Below, one piece after another: positions 36,401-44,134 of a stretch of 56,021 bases of DNA; positions within the stretch are counted from its first letter, which is position 1, and each line of letters begins with the position of its first letter. Source of the DNA: a virus; the IMG/VR virus record IMGVR_UViG_3300041583_000090, positions 1-56,021 of that record; one strand, 5' to 3'. The position numbers and the translations under genes were made by a program. The notes under the pieces were generated by a model. That model saw only the letters and a list, made by a program, of their open reading frames with translations, made no database searches and was not told the DNA's origin.

Positions 36401-36684
36401 AGGTAGAGTCATCACTAACTAAATACCTTAACTACAAGACTCTCCCTTTTAAGGATGAAGAAATGTATGTGGTATCGTTTAAGCCGAGGATAACCAAAAC
36501 CGGAAAGAAGATGGCATACTTAACACTGGCAGATGCTGCCAGAGAGCTTCACCCCGTAACAGTTTTCCCTACGCAATTTGCTAAGGCATACATGAAGATA
36601 AAAGAAGGCAACTCATACAAATTTAGTTTTGCAAAAACTAAGGACGGAACAGTAATTATGGAGGATGTAAATGACAACAATTGA
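33409..36684 (+). CDS. DNA polymerase III alpha subunit (DnaE family)
   Basis: 1091 residues, TTG start with AGAGG 8 nt upstream. This is the replicative polymerase. The N-terminal PHP domain begins 'HVHTHYSLFDG' (from residue 7), with 'ITDHGSLSGH' following. The palm has 'GPGRGSSAGSLLCYAL' and the catalytic 'PDIDTDI' at about 419-425. A third acidic residue lies in 'LIKIDALGL' near 564. 'YGCVLYQEQVM' and the helix-hairpin-helix region follow. A C-terminal OB-like domain (from about 925) ends the protein. It is close to full bacterial DnaE length. A separate exonuclease gene at 38124 may supply proofreading. No clamp gene is seen. Confidence 0.93.
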   Translation: MTYNGLHVHTHYSLFDGIATPQEYVDRAELLGMKALAITDHGSLSGHREFYRMAKEKGIKPVLGVEAYITADRFDQRGNDAREGLLDLVYNHVIILAKNQIGLENLNKLNEIAWTEGFFKKPRIDYEVLEKYAEGLIVTSGCLSGALAKAIEAEELAEAKRIIEWHKRVFGDDYYIEIMPHNPPEVNMQLLALADQYGVKPIVTPDCHHADESQKEIQELKLILNSYSNKVLKESTYEKSLKHEGLMDRLDYLYGERKMSFANFEIHLLSDEEMHSAMKAQGIDREDMYDSTREVADKVEDYEIQDHLDLLPVQYQNPNGELKELALAGLELRGVNTEEYRDRLDEELEIIQNKNFGPYFLVVRSMIAWAKKQNIMVGPGRGSSAGSLLCYALEITDIDPIQHGLLFFRFINPERNDFPDIDTDIQDTRREDVKDYLVRQYKHVASIATFLQFKDKGVVRDIARVLHIPLTDVNKVLKVIDTWEDYCRSKQSQWFRDKYPEIEHYGEQLRGRIRGTGIHAAGVVTSKQPIFKFAPMETRVSPGNKERIPVVAVDMEEAERIGLIKIDALGLKTLSVLKDTLDIIESRHGRKIDLLKTDMEDSKVYQMLSDGYTKGVFQCEATPYTNLLVKMRVKNFAELAASNALVRPGAANTIGKDYIARKQGRQSISYHHQVFKQFTAETYGCVLYQEQVMQACVHLGGMSMAEADKVRKIIGKKKDAKEFDVFKDKFIAGASQYLSPNVAAELWHDFEAHAGYSFNKSHAVAYSTLSYWTAWLKTHYPLEFMYSILKNEKDKDARTEYLIEAKRMGIAIKLPHVNDSDGDFKIEGKGIRFGLTGIKYISDNIAAKFMASRPFGSYQELEKFCLTKGSGVNSRSLQALRVVGAATFQDNPRNDQEIKENLYDFLNLPEFNISVPQHFHAFISDVEEFEEKGSYILMGMVKSIKRGPGWSRVELLDKTGSTGIFDDEQTTIEPGKTYLLLASDNRVLNAIQIDDIGKVESSLTKYLNYKTLPFKDEEMYVVSFKPRITKTGKKMAYLTLADAARELHPVTVFPTQFAKAYMKIKEGNSYKFSFAKTKDGTVIMEDVNDNN

Positions 36685-37681
36685 GGAAGCTCTAGCTTTG
36701 CTAGATCCTAAACTAAGAAAGAAAGTATCGGCAGCAGTGGGCATAAAGACAGAGTTTCAGCCTACTCCCAGTCCTGGGCTTAATAAAGCATTGGGTGGAG
36801 GATTCCCCTATGGAAGGCAGGTTCTTCTTTGGGGAAGCAAGTCAAGTGCAAAATCTTCTCTGTGCCTGCAGACAATTGGCTTGGCACAAAAAGAAGGTAA
36901 GCTTTGTGCTTGGGTAGATGCGGAGATGTCCTACGATGCAGAGTGGGCTGAGAGGCTGGGGGTAGACCCTGCACAGTTGATCTACTCGGAGGCCAGGAGT
37001 ATCAATGACATGGTAGACGTCGTAGTAGCCTTGCTGCATGCGGGTGTAGACATGATTGTGATAGATAGTATAAGCTCTCTTCTCCCAGCGGTATACTTTG
37101 AGAAAGACTCCACAGAGCTAAAGCAATTAGACGGCACTAAGCAGATCGGAGCAGAGTCGAAAGACTTAAAACATGCTTGGATGATGATTAACTATGCAAA
37201 CAACCAGGAGAAGCCAGCTCTGATTGTGGCTATCTCTCAAGCTAGGAATAACATTACGGCAATGTACACCCAATCTGTTCCTACTGGGGGTAATGCAACT
37301 CAGTTCTTCTCCTCCACCATCGTAAAGCTATTCTCCTCATCCTCTGATGGCCAGTCCATCAAAGGCAAAATTAAGGTTGGGGACAAGCTTATAGAGCAGA
37401 AACTAGGAAGAACCGTCAGGTGGGAGGTCCAAAACTCAAAGACATCAGCACCAGGAGAGTCTGGAGAGTACGGCTTCTACTATAAGGGAGATATGATCGG
37501 TATTGACGTAATCGGAGACCTTGTGGACACCGCAGAGATGATGGGGTACGTTGAAAGAACAGGAGCTTGGTATATCTTGCCAGACGGAAGCAAGGTTCAG
37601 GGAAGAGATTCATTCGTAAACCGTGTTAGAGAGGATTCTGAATTGCAAGAGCAGCTTAGGAGTAAGGTTAATGGCCAGTAG
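36671..37681 (+). CDS. RecA-like recombinase
   Basis: 336 residues. It promotes strand exchange in recombination-dependent replication and repair. Visible are the Walker A region at 55-63 ('GSKSSAKSS'), an acidic catalytic region 'WVDAEMSYD', Walker B 'MIVIDSISSLLP' and loop L2-like 'QSVPTGGNATQFFSS'. The residue before the Walker A lysine is Ala60 instead of the usual Gly; T4 UvsX also departs here (Phe). The C-terminal domain is short. It overlaps the polymerase gene by 14 bp with a GGAGG site inside that gene, so the two are co-expressed. Confidence 0.88.
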   Translation: MTTIEEALALLDPKLRKKVSAAVGIKTEFQPTPSPGLNKALGGGFPYGRQVLLWGSKSSAKSSLCLQTIGLAQKEGKLCAWVDAEMSYDAEWAERLGVDPAQLIYSEARSINDMVDVVVALLHAGVDMIVIDSISSLLPAVYFEKDSTELKQLDGTKQIGAESKDLKHAWMMINYANNQEKPALIVAISQARNNITAMYTQSVPTGGNATQFFSSTIVKLFSSSSDGQSIKGKIKVGDKLIEQKLGRTVRWEVQNSKTSAPGESGEYGFYYKGDMIGIDVIGDLVDTAEMMGYVERTGAWYILPDGSKVQGRDSFVNRVREDSELQEQLRSKVNGQ

Positions 37682-37853
37682 ATATACCATTTACGCTGGT
37701 AAGTTTATTTGTCAAGCATGTAAAGAAGAGGTCGCATCTATGAGGCACTATCCAGAAGACGAGAAACTTACCTGGATGTGTAGACAAAACCACATGAGTG
37801 CGGTACAATTGACTATTAAGAAAACAAAGAGAGATTATGAGCGAGAGAAGTGA
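37671..37853 (+). CDS. Small zinc-ribbon-like protein
   Basis: 60 residues. I chose ATG 37671 (TTAGGAG upstream) rather than in-frame upstream codons inside recA. Two Cys pairs are not complete: 'CQAC' near residue 14 and 'MCRQNH' near 40 could form a zinc ribbon with a His ligand. The C-terminus is strongly basic ('IKKTKRDYEREK'). It overlaps both neighbours in the recombination operon. A nucleic-acid-binding role is plausible but not proven. Confidence 0.6.
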   Translation: MASRYTIYAGKFICQACKEEVASMRHYPEDEKLTWMCRQNHMSAVQLTIKKTKRDYEREK

Positions 37854-38127
37854 AGCTAAGAGAATGGGTGCCAAGCTTGGTAAAAATTCTGGAAGAGGCC
37901 AAACAAAAGGTGACGCATTCTGGAAAGGCTTCACTGTTGATTTTAAAGAAGTCGGAAAAAGCTTCACCATCAATAAAGACGTTTGGGCCAAGGCCTCTAC
38001 GGATGCAGTCAAGAATAAGAATGATCCTGCAATAATTGCAGTTATAGGAACAGATTCATTTAAGACAAGGCTAGCCATCATAGAGCTATCGTTATTAGAA
38101 CAACTATTGGAAGAGAGAGAACAATGA
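37837..38127 (+). CDS. Putative PD-(D/E)XK nuclease / junction resolvase
   Basis: 96 residues. The stretch 'SGRGQTKGDAFWKGFTVDFK' followed by 'KSFTINKDVWAKASTDAVK' has the layout of small phage endonucleases: a Gly-rich basic lead, an Asp, a beta hairpin with D-x-K, then a helix contacting DNA. Such proteins are annotated as Holliday junction resolvase-like in other phages. It lies between recA and an exonuclease gene, which supports a recombination role. The next start overlaps its stop (ATGA). A RuvC-like resolvase is also present 2 kb downstream. Confidence 0.5.
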   Translation: MSERSEAKRMGAKLGKNSGRGQTKGDAFWKGFTVDFKEVGKSFTINKDVWAKASTDAVKNKNDPAIIAVIGTDSFKTRLAIIELSLLEQLLEEREQ

Positions 38128-38747
38128 AGACACTAATGCTAGATATAGAAACAACACCCCTGCAAGTTTATACTTGGGGGCTTTGGGATCAGAACATTGG
38201 AATTAACCAGATTATTAAGAACACGGAGATGATGTGCTTCGGCGCTCGTTGGTATGGGCAAAAGAAAACGACCTTTCAGTCTATTCATCACGATGGCAAG
38301 AAGAGCATGCTAGAGTCTCTCTGGAGCCTGATGGATGAAGCGGATGTCCTTGTTGGCTGGAACTCAGCTGCATTTGACCACAAGCACATTAACAGAGAGT
38401 TTCTCGAAAACGGATTGGCAGCTCCAGAACCTACAAAAGATCTGGACCTTATGAGTATTGTAAAAGCCAACTTCAAGTTCCCATCTAACAAGCTAGACTA
38501 CGTAGCTCAGACTCTGGGGGTAGGCTCAAAGGTTAAGCACTCCGGATTTGACCTATGGATAAAGTGCATGGCTGGAGATCCAAAAGCTTGGGTAGAGATG
38601 AAGAAGTACCAGATTCAAGATGTTAACCTGCTAGACGAGCTCTACGATATCCTTGTGCCTTGGTTTCCAGCTTCTGGAAGCGTCACTAGCAAGGAGAGAC
38701 AAGACATAGCTGATTCCATTAAAGAGAACCCTATTGACGCAGCTTAG
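38124..38747 (+). CDS. 3'-5' exonuclease, DEDD superfamily
   Basis: 207 residues. Motif I is at the N-terminus, 'MLDIETT' with Asp7 and Glu9. Motif II is 'GWNSAAFDHKHINREF' near residues 74-89. Motif III 'YQIQDVNLLDELY' near 162-174 fits the D-x3-D/Y region. This RNase H-fold is shared by DnaQ-like proofreaders and predicted phage exonucleases. It could proofread for the DnaE polymerase or trim ends in recombination. Its ATG overlaps the previous stop (ATGA). Confidence 0.75.
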   Translation: MKTLMLDIETTPLQVYTWGLWDQNIGINQIIKNTEMMCFGARWYGQKKTTFQSIHHDGKKSMLESLWSLMDEADVLVGWNSAAFDHKHINREFLENGLAAPEPTKDLDLMSIVKANFKFPSNKLDYVAQTLGVGSKVKHSGFDLWIKCMAGDPKAWVEMKKYQIQDVNLLDELYDILVPWFPASGSVTSKERQDIADSIKENPIDAA

Positions 38748-38760
38748 AGCTGAGATGGTG

Positions 38761-38766
38761 TATACT
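38761..38766 (+). promoter_or_regulatory. -10 promoter candidate
   Basis: TATACT lies 16 nt before the ATG at 38783, with AAAGG in between. A second TATAAT (38777-38782) abuts the ATG. Both are in a short AT-rich gap between genes. Confidence 0.4.
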
Positions 38767-38782
38767 AGAGTAAAGGTATAAT

Positions 38783-39097
38783 ATGGAAAACAGTACACAG
38801 GACAGAAGCACTTTAGACCAGGTAAACGGTCTGGCCGAGATAGCAGACTTCATGCAAGATGATGAGCTAACGGCTGCACTTGTTATGGTTGCTAAATTAA
38901 TTATTAAGCCAGACATTCCTTTGCAGGTTGCAGTGGTAGAGATTGTAAGGCTACAGGCAATCGCAGCAAAAATGTCTTTTCGTGCAACTTGGATGGTAAA
39001 CGTAGAAAAAGGAGATAGAGCGAAGAAAAACATATACTTTACAGCAGCAGAGTCTATTAATAGCCTCGTAGCAGCTTTAAAATATATCATTCGCTAG
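38783..39097 (+). CDS. Hypothetical helical protein in recombination cluster
   Basis: 104 residues, unrecognised. It is almost all helix, with hydrophobic 'ALVMVAKLIIKPDIPLQVAV' and 'SINSLVAALKYIIR' segments that look like buried core rather than membrane. AAAGG precedes the ATG. It lies between the exonuclease and the Cas4-like nuclease. A partner role for one of these enzymes is only a guess from position. Confidence 0.6.
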   Translation: MENSTQDRSTLDQVNGLAEIADFMQDDELTAALVMVAKLIIKPDIPLQVAVVEIVRLQAIAAKMSFRATWMVNVEKGDRAKKNIYFTAAESINSLVAALKYIIR

Positions 39098-39104
39098 TAT
39101 TGAT

Positions 39105-39902
39105 ATGGTAAAGAATTTATTGAGTCAAGTAATGGTAAGAGCAGCGCAAGAGCGTTCATTCCTTAATAAGGATGAGCTTGTAGCAAAGATTAACTCTGGC
39201 TATACTATTAAGCGTGTAGCTAAGCACCAGCAGAAGAAGTCTTTTGCTCCCTCTACTATCGCATACTCTCACGGAGAGTGTCCTCGTTACTGGTACCTTG
39301 CTTTTGATGGTACCACTTTCGAAGACAATGCAGATGCTTATGGTGGAGCTAATATGACTGCTGGGACTAAGTCTCACGAACGCATCCAAGAAGCCATGGG
39401 TAATGTCCCAGGTTTCTTGGTAGACTCAGAGTTTAAAGTCATTGCTCAAGACCCTCCTATCTTCGGTTACGGAGATGTTATGCTTAGCTGGGATGGAGAA
39501 GATCTTCTTGGAGAGATTAAGACCATGCCAATGGAAGGCTTTGAGTACCGAAAGAAGGTGGGCAAGCCAAAGGCAGGACACCTCATCCAGCTTTTGATCT
39601 ACATGAAAATTCTGAATAAGACAAAAGCTGTCCTTATTTATGAAAACAAAAACAATCACGAACTACTGATTTTACCAGTAGAGATTAGTGATCACTACAT
39701 TAAGTGGGTTAATGAAGCATTTGACTGGATGAAAACTGTCCGTAAAGCTTGGGAGAATAAAACTCTTCCCGAGAAGAACTACAGATCCAACTCAAAGATT
39801 TGCAAGACATGTCCTGTTCGGGCAACTTGTGATTTGGCTGCTAAGGGAGACATAAAACTACTATCCCTGGAGCCCTTAAATGAAGCCGTGCAGCAAGTGT
39901 AA
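39105..39902 (+). CDS. Cas4/RecB-like PD-(D/E)XK nuclease
   Basis: 265 residues. Near residue 58 is 'GECPRYWYL' with the first Cys. The nuclease core has 'YGDVML' (Asp near 124) and 'LLGEIKTM' (E-x-K near 137-139), followed by 'GHLIQLLIYMKIL', the QxxxY-like helix of RecB-family nucleases. The C-terminal 'CKTCPVRATC' gives three more Cys. One early and three late Cys is the iron-sulfur layout of Cas4 and AddB-like exonucleases. There is no CRISPR array or other cas gene, so a DNA end-processing role with the phage recombinase is more likely than CRISPR adaptation. Confidence 0.78.
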   Translation: MVKNLLSQVMVRAAQERSFLNKDELVAKINSGYTIKRVAKHQQKKSFAPSTIAYSHGECPRYWYLAFDGTTFEDNADAYGGANMTAGTKSHERIQEAMGNVPGFLVDSEFKVIAQDPPIFGYGDVMLSWDGEDLLGEIKTMPMEGFEYRKKVGKPKAGHLIQLLIYMKILNKTKAVLIYENKNNHELLILPVEISDHYIKWVNEAFDWMKTVRKAWENKTLPEKNYRSNSKICKTCPVRATCDLAAKGDIKLLSLEPLNEAVQQV

Positions 39903-40179
39903 TTCTCAGTTCAAGCCAAAGGTAAGCTACCAGATATACTGTTCTGCAGAATGTCGTGAAGAAGCTACCCGAGAGAAGATTGCTGACAGGTATCAGATCA
40001 CTAAAAGATCTAAGAGAAGTGCCAAGGGCAGAACTTGCAAAAGCTGCAAGTCAAGGCTCTCCATTTATAACGATACCATATTCTGTGACAACTGCACAGT
40101 TGACGCCACGGATGTTAACAGAGCCCTTAGAGAGATTAGGGGGATAGCAAATGGTAGACCTTTCGAAGATGATGAATAA
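39880..40179 (+). CDS. Double zinc-ribbon protein
   Basis: 99 residues. Two Cys-rich modules are clear: 'CSKC' with 'YCSAEC' (residues 4-25), and 'CKSCKSRL' with 'FCDNC' (about 52-72). Each could bind one zinc. Basic sequence lies between them. The start lies 23 bp inside the nuclease gene, with GGAG at 39869-39872. It overlaps the RuvC-like gene at its end. A DNA- or RNA-binding accessory role is likely from the fold, with no specific family recognised. Confidence 0.6.
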   Translation: MKPCSKCNSQFKPKVSYQIYCSAECREEATREKIADRYQITKRSKRSAKGRTCKSCKSRLSIYNDTIFCDNCTVDATDVNRALREIRGIANGRPFEDDE

Positions 40180-40726
40180 GCCCAGAAGGGTTTGCTCCAT
40201 AGACGCTAGTACTAATAGCCTAGCCTTCGCAATCTTTGATGGAGAGACCTTGACCCATACGGGCAAGATTAACTTCAAAGGAATAACGACTTACTCCAAG
40301 GTAGCAGATGCTGCAAAGAAATGCGTATCATTCTTTAAACTGTTTGAAATAGATGCAATAATTATTGAGCATACTGTTTTCATGAACTCCCCCAAGACTC
40401 AGGCAGACTTAGCTTTGGTTCAAGGAGCACTACTAGGGGCTGCAGCTCAAAACGGTATAAGGCTAGCTGGATCGATCAATCCAATAACTTGGCAGATATT
40501 TCTGGGCAACGGAAAGCTAACCAAAGAAGATAAGTTTAAGTTAAGAAAAGAACACCCAAAGAAGTCTGACTCCTGGTACAAGAACCAGGAACGTGACTTT
40601 CGAAAGCAAAGAACAATTAACTTAGTTAATATTATTTATGATAGAGACATAGATGATAACGACGTAGCCGATGCTGTTGGCATTGGCCACTATGCAATCA
40701 ACAACTGGATGAAGGTTGACAAGTAA
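40151..40726 (+). CDS. RuvC-like Holliday junction resolvase
   Basis: 191 residues. This RNase H-fold nuclease would cut four-way junctions formed during recombination and before packaging. Catalytic acidic residues can be placed at Asp18 in 'SIDAST', a Glu near 73 in 'IIIEHT' and the paired Asp region 'DDNDVADAVGIGHY' near 170-183. This matches the RuvC order D-E-D-D. It begins inside the zinc-ribbon gene and is followed at once by a small HTH gene, so it lies in the same recombination operon. Confidence 0.75.
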   Translation: MVDLSKMMNKPRRVCSIDASTNSLAFAIFDGETLTHTGKINFKGITTYSKVADAAKKCVSFFKLFEIDAIIIEHTVFMNSPKTQADLALVQGALLGAAAQNGIRLAGSINPITWQIFLGNGKLTKEDKFKLRKEHPKKSDSWYKNQERDFRKQRTINLVNIIYDRDIDDNDVADAVGIGHYAINNWMKVDK

Positions 40727-40727
40727 T

Positions 40728-40886
40728 ATGGCGTCTGCTAAACTATATACATCAGAAAACTGGCTTCGTAAGCGTTATCATATAGACAAGAAGTCACCAG
40801 AAGAAATTGCAAAAGAATGTGGTACAAGCGTAGAGACTATCTACGTATATCTTTCAAAATTTAAACTAAGGAAGTCACGCAGATGA
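40728..40886 (+). CDS. Very small helix-turn-helix protein (52 aa)
   Basis: ATG 40728 to TGA 40886 gives 52 residues: basic, with 'SPEEIAKECGTSVETIYVYL' (residues 23-42), a clear helix-turn-helix of the sigma-region-4/homeodomain-like type. The C-terminal tail is 'KFKLRKSRR'. It begins 1 nt after the RuvC-like stop and its TGA overlaps the next ATG (ATGA at 40883), which strongly supports that it is real. It may act as a DNA-binding adaptor or as a terminase-module regulator. Confidence 0.7.
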   Translation: MASAKLYTSENWLRKRYHIDKKSPEEIAKECGTSVETIYVYLSKFKLRKSRR

Positions 40887-41146
40887 GCGTACAGACAGAG
40901 CAAGACATTGAGCGCATATCTAATCAGGTTAAAGATCTTTTGATAGCTAAGAATCGATCCTATGGAGACTCAGCCCTACATCCTAGTAGAGTCTTCTCCA
41001 AGTCAGACAACGTTGAGCAGATCTTGGTACGCATTGATGACAAGCTATCCAGGATTCAGAACGGTCATGAGTGGCCGGGGGACAATGAGATTGATGACCT
41101 AATAGGATACCTTGTATTGTTAAAGATTGCTAAGGAGAGAGTATAA
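40883..41146 (+). CDS. DUF1599-like (nucleotide modification associated) protein
   Basis: 87 residues. The pattern 'AKNRSYGDSALHP', 'VRIDDKLSRIQNG' and 'DDLIGYLVLLKIA' fits the DUF1599 / Nmad1 helical domain found in phages. This domain has been linked by context to modified nucleotides. The short length covers just this domain. It overlaps the HTH gene (ATGA) and the next gene (TAATG). No DNA-modification enzyme is recognised nearby, so its substrate is unclear. Confidence 0.6.
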   Translation: MSVQTEQDIERISNQVKDLLIAKNRSYGDSALHPSRVFSKSDNVEQILVRIDDKLSRIQNGHEWPGDNEIDDLIGYLVLLKIAKERV

Positions 41147-41433
41147 TGTCTAGACGTAAGAATACAGCTCATGTTTCTAAAAGTATTTTCAGTATGGAGC
41201 CAAGCTTTGAGCTTAATGGTTTTGTCATTGAAGCAGGAGACATTATTAAGATTCAGGGTGAGTACGGTTGCAGGTTTAAGGTTCGTGGCTTAACCACTAA
41301 CACCGAGACTGGGGCTCAGTGGGTAGACACCTTCGAGATGATCAAGGGTACCCCAGCTGCCTATCGTGCCTTCAAGATTGAGCGTGTAAAGCGTGTTCCA
41401 AAGCGCGGGAAGAGAGCCAAGCGTGTCGTTTGA
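41146..41433 (+). CDS. Hypothetical basic beta-rich protein
   Basis: 95 residues, unrecognised. The central part 'GFVIEAGDIIKIQGEYGCRF' followed by 'WVDTFEM' looks like a small beta-barrel (SH3/Tudor-like). The C-terminus is very basic ('VKRVPKRGKRAKRVV'), suggesting nucleic-acid contact. It starts in the previous stop and overlaps the terminase small subunit. Confidence 0.6.
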   Translation: MSRRKNTAHVSKSIFSMEPSFELNGFVIEAGDIIKIQGEYGCRFKVRGLTTNTETGAQWVDTFEMIKGTPAAYRAFKIERVKRVPKRGKRAKRVV

Positions 41434-41953
41434 AGATCTTACAGTAGAGCATCTCGATACAGTAAATAAGGTAGTTGAGAAATATTTAGCTGGAACTCCA
41501 GAGACTCAGATATCCAAAGAGCTTGCCATGCCAAGACAAAAAGTTGTTGGCTACATCAACGAGTGGCGATCGATGGCAGCAGACAACGCTGCTATACGAG
41601 CTAGAGCCAAGGAAGCCTTAGTCGGTGCCGACACTCACTACAGCATGCTAATTGCAAAAGCCTACGAAGTTATCGACGAGGCAACTGTCCTTTCTAACCT
41701 TGGAGCAAAGACTGCGGGTATTAAGCTGGTAATGGACTTAGAGAAAACAAGAATTGACATGTTGCAAAAAGCTGGTCTTCTGGAGAACAAGGAGCTCGCT
41801 GATGAGATGGTTGAGATTGAGGAAAGACAGAACGTCCTCGTTCAAATACTAAAGGATATAGCTTCAGAGCATCCCGAGATTAGGGATAAGATTATGAATA
41901 GACTTTCCAAGGCATCGAAGCCAGGAGAGACCATTACGATTGTGAATGTATAA
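41423..41953 (+). CDS. Terminase small subunit (putative)
   Basis: 176 residues from GTG 41423, chosen over GTG 41393 because AGAGAG precedes it and the overlap with the upstream gene is short. The N-terminal HTH ('GTPETQISKELAMPRQKVVG', about 25-45) would recognise the packaging site. The remainder is helical and acidic ('EMVEIEERQNVLVQILKDI') for oligomerisation. It lies directly upstream of the large subunit and overlaps it by TAATG. The family is not certain from sequence alone, but size, HTH and context agree. Confidence 0.65.
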   Translation: MSFEDLTVEHLDTVNKVVEKYLAGTPETQISKELAMPRQKVVGYINEWRSMAADNAAIRARAKEALVGADTHYSMLIAKAYEVIDEATVLSNLGAKTAGIKLVMDLEKTRIDMLQKAGLLENKELADEMVEIEERQNVLVQILKDIASEHPEIRDKIMNRLSKASKPGETITIVNV

Positions 41954-43734
41954 TGTTTGATGACTTCCTGGAAGCTCTTCAGGACAACCCCTTTGAGGAA
42001 TTGCCTGTAGATGTCGTAACGTTTGTTACTTCTGCCGAGTTCTTGGGGCAACCGGAGTTATCTGAAATGCAGTACGAAACTGTAAAAGCTATGAGCCAAA
42101 TATTAAAGCAACCTGAGCTATCCCTAATCTATGGAGACACTGAGGGTGCTAGGTATTACAAAAAGTATACTAAGAATGAAATTATTTTACAGTGGGGCAA
42201 GGGTAGCGGTAAAGACTTTACTTCTACCGTAGCTGTAGCTTACATCGTATACGTTTTACTATGCTTAAAGGATCCCGCTAGGTATTATGGCAAGCCTCCT
42301 GGAGACGCTATCGATATTATCAATATTGCTATTAACGCCCAGCAAGCAAAGAACGTTTTCTTTAAGGGACTTAAGGTAAAGGTTGAACGCTCCCCATGGT
42401 TTGCTGGAAAATACAATCCTAAGATAGATAGCATTGAGTTTGACAAGTCCATAACAGTTTACTCAGGACACTCCGAGCGTGAGTCTCACGAGGGGCTTAA
42501 CCTTTTGGTTGCTATCCTAGATGAGATATCCGGATTTGCTCAAGAGGTGGGGACAGGTAACGAGCAGGGGAAGACGGCAGATAACATCTACAAAGCTTTC
42601 CGTGCTTCGGTAGACTCTCGTTTCCCAGATCTAGGTAAGGTTGCTCTCTTGTCTTTTCCTCGCTACCCCGGAGACTTTATCTCTCAAAAGTATGACGACG
42701 TCGTTATGGAAAAAGAGGTTGTTACAAAGTATCATACCTTTGTTATGAATGATGAGCTGCCAGCTGACGCAAAAGGCAATAGCTTGGAAATATCCTGGGA
42801 AGAGGACACCATTCTTAGCTACAAGCTCCCAGGAATGTTTGCTTTAAAGAGACCAACATGGGTAGTAAACCCTACTCGCAAGATTGATGACTTTAAGTTA
42901 GCCTTCTACACAGATATCGGGGATGCTATGCAAAGGTTTGCCTGTATACCAACGTTTGCTTCTGACGCCTTCTTTAAGCAAAGAGACAAGGTTCAGAACG
43001 CAATGACGATTAGGAACCCCATAGACGGTTTTAAGAGGTTCGAAGAAACCTTTAAGCCAGACCCTACTAAGAAGTACTATGTTCACGCGGACCTTGCACA
43101 GAAGCATGACAAGTGTGCTGTTGCTATTGCTCACGTAGATAAATGGGTAAACATTCAGGTAATTAAAGACTATGAGCAGGTAGCCCCAGTTGTTGTTGTA
43201 GACGCTGTAGTCTATTGGGAGCCCAGGACTGAGGGTCCTGTCGATCTTTCGGAAGTGAAGCAATGGATTCAGAACTTGCGCAGGGTAGGATTTGATATTG
43301 GGATGGTCTCCTTTGACCGCTGGCAGTCCTTTGACATTCAGAATGAGCTAAAGGCTGTTGGAATTAGAACTGAGACGGTATCGGTAGCAAAGAAGCACTA
43401 CGAGGACATGGCCATGCTGATCTATGAAGAGCGTTTGGTTATGCCTATGATAGATCTTTTATTTGAAGAGCTAACAGAACTTAAGATTATGAAAGGTAAT
43501 AGGGTAGACCACCCTAGAAAGTCTTCTAAGGACCTTGCAGACGCTGTCTGTGGGGCTATCTATGGGGCGATATCTCATACTCCCAAGAATATGAACCAGG
43601 AAATTGAGGTTCATACCTTTAAAGATAAGCCAAAAACTCAAGAGGAAGCTTTTAAAGAGTCGCAAAATGTGATACACTATAAGCCATCCCAAAAAGACAT
43701 TGACGAGTATCTCGGTCAATTCAATTTGATTTAG
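41953..43734 (+). CDS. terL: Terminase large subunit
   Basis: 593 residues. This is the ATP-driven DNA packaging motor with a C-terminal nuclease. Walker A is 'GKGSGKDFT' from about residue 82, Walker B 'VAILDE' near 186-191. The RNase H-like nuclease has 'YVHADLAQKHDKCAVA' (Asp near 379), 'MVSFDRW' near 451 and 'SSKDLADAVCGAI' near 526. The set of acidic residues is complete. Unlike most long-tailed phages, it is not next to the portal but lies between replication and nucleotide-metabolism genes. Confidence 0.92.
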   Translation: MFDDFLEALQDNPFEELPVDVVTFVTSAEFLGQPELSEMQYETVKAMSQILKQPELSLIYGDTEGARYYKKYTKNEIILQWGKGSGKDFTSTVAVAYIVYVLLCLKDPARYYGKPPGDAIDIINIAINAQQAKNVFFKGLKVKVERSPWFAGKYNPKIDSIEFDKSITVYSGHSERESHEGLNLLVAILDEISGFAQEVGTGNEQGKTADNIYKAFRASVDSRFPDLGKVALLSFPRYPGDFISQKYDDVVMEKEVVTKYHTFVMNDELPADAKGNSLEISWEEDTILSYKLPGMFALKRPTWVVNPTRKIDDFKLAFYTDIGDAMQRFACIPTFASDAFFKQRDKVQNAMTIRNPIDGFKRFEETFKPDPTKKYYVHADLAQKHDKCAVAIAHVDKWVNIQVIKDYEQVAPVVVVDAVVYWEPRTEGPVDLSEVKQWIQNLRRVGFDIGMVSFDRWQSFDIQNELKAVGIRTETVSVAKKHYEDMAMLIYEERLVMPMIDLLFEELTELKIMKGNRVDHPRKSSKDLADAVCGAIYGAISHTPKNMNQEIEVHTFKDKPKTQEEAFKESQNVIHYKPSQKDIDEYLGQFNLI

Positions 43735-43740
43735 GAAAAG

Positions 43741-44134
43741 ATGTCTATAAAGATTGTATATTTTTCAAATTATTCGGGCAACACTAAAAGATTTGTGGAG
43801 AAGATAGATGGAAACGCTATTCGTATACCTATTGATTCTGGCAGGAGTGGGTACCCTATTATGGATGCTAGCTATGTACTTTGTGTACCAACTTATGGTG
43901 GTGGTAGCGACTCACACGCTATCCCAAGACAGGTTCGAAAGTTCTTAAACGAACCAGCAAATAGAGAAAACCTTCAGGGTGTTGTTGGATTCGGCAATAT
44001 GAATTTTGGAGAAGACTTTTGTAAGGCCGCACACCTTATATCTAGCAAAGCCGGAGTACCACTGGTCGCTAGAATAGAAATTTTTGGTACACAAGATGAC
44101 GTAAACAAAGTAAAGAATAGGTTGGAGATGCTAT

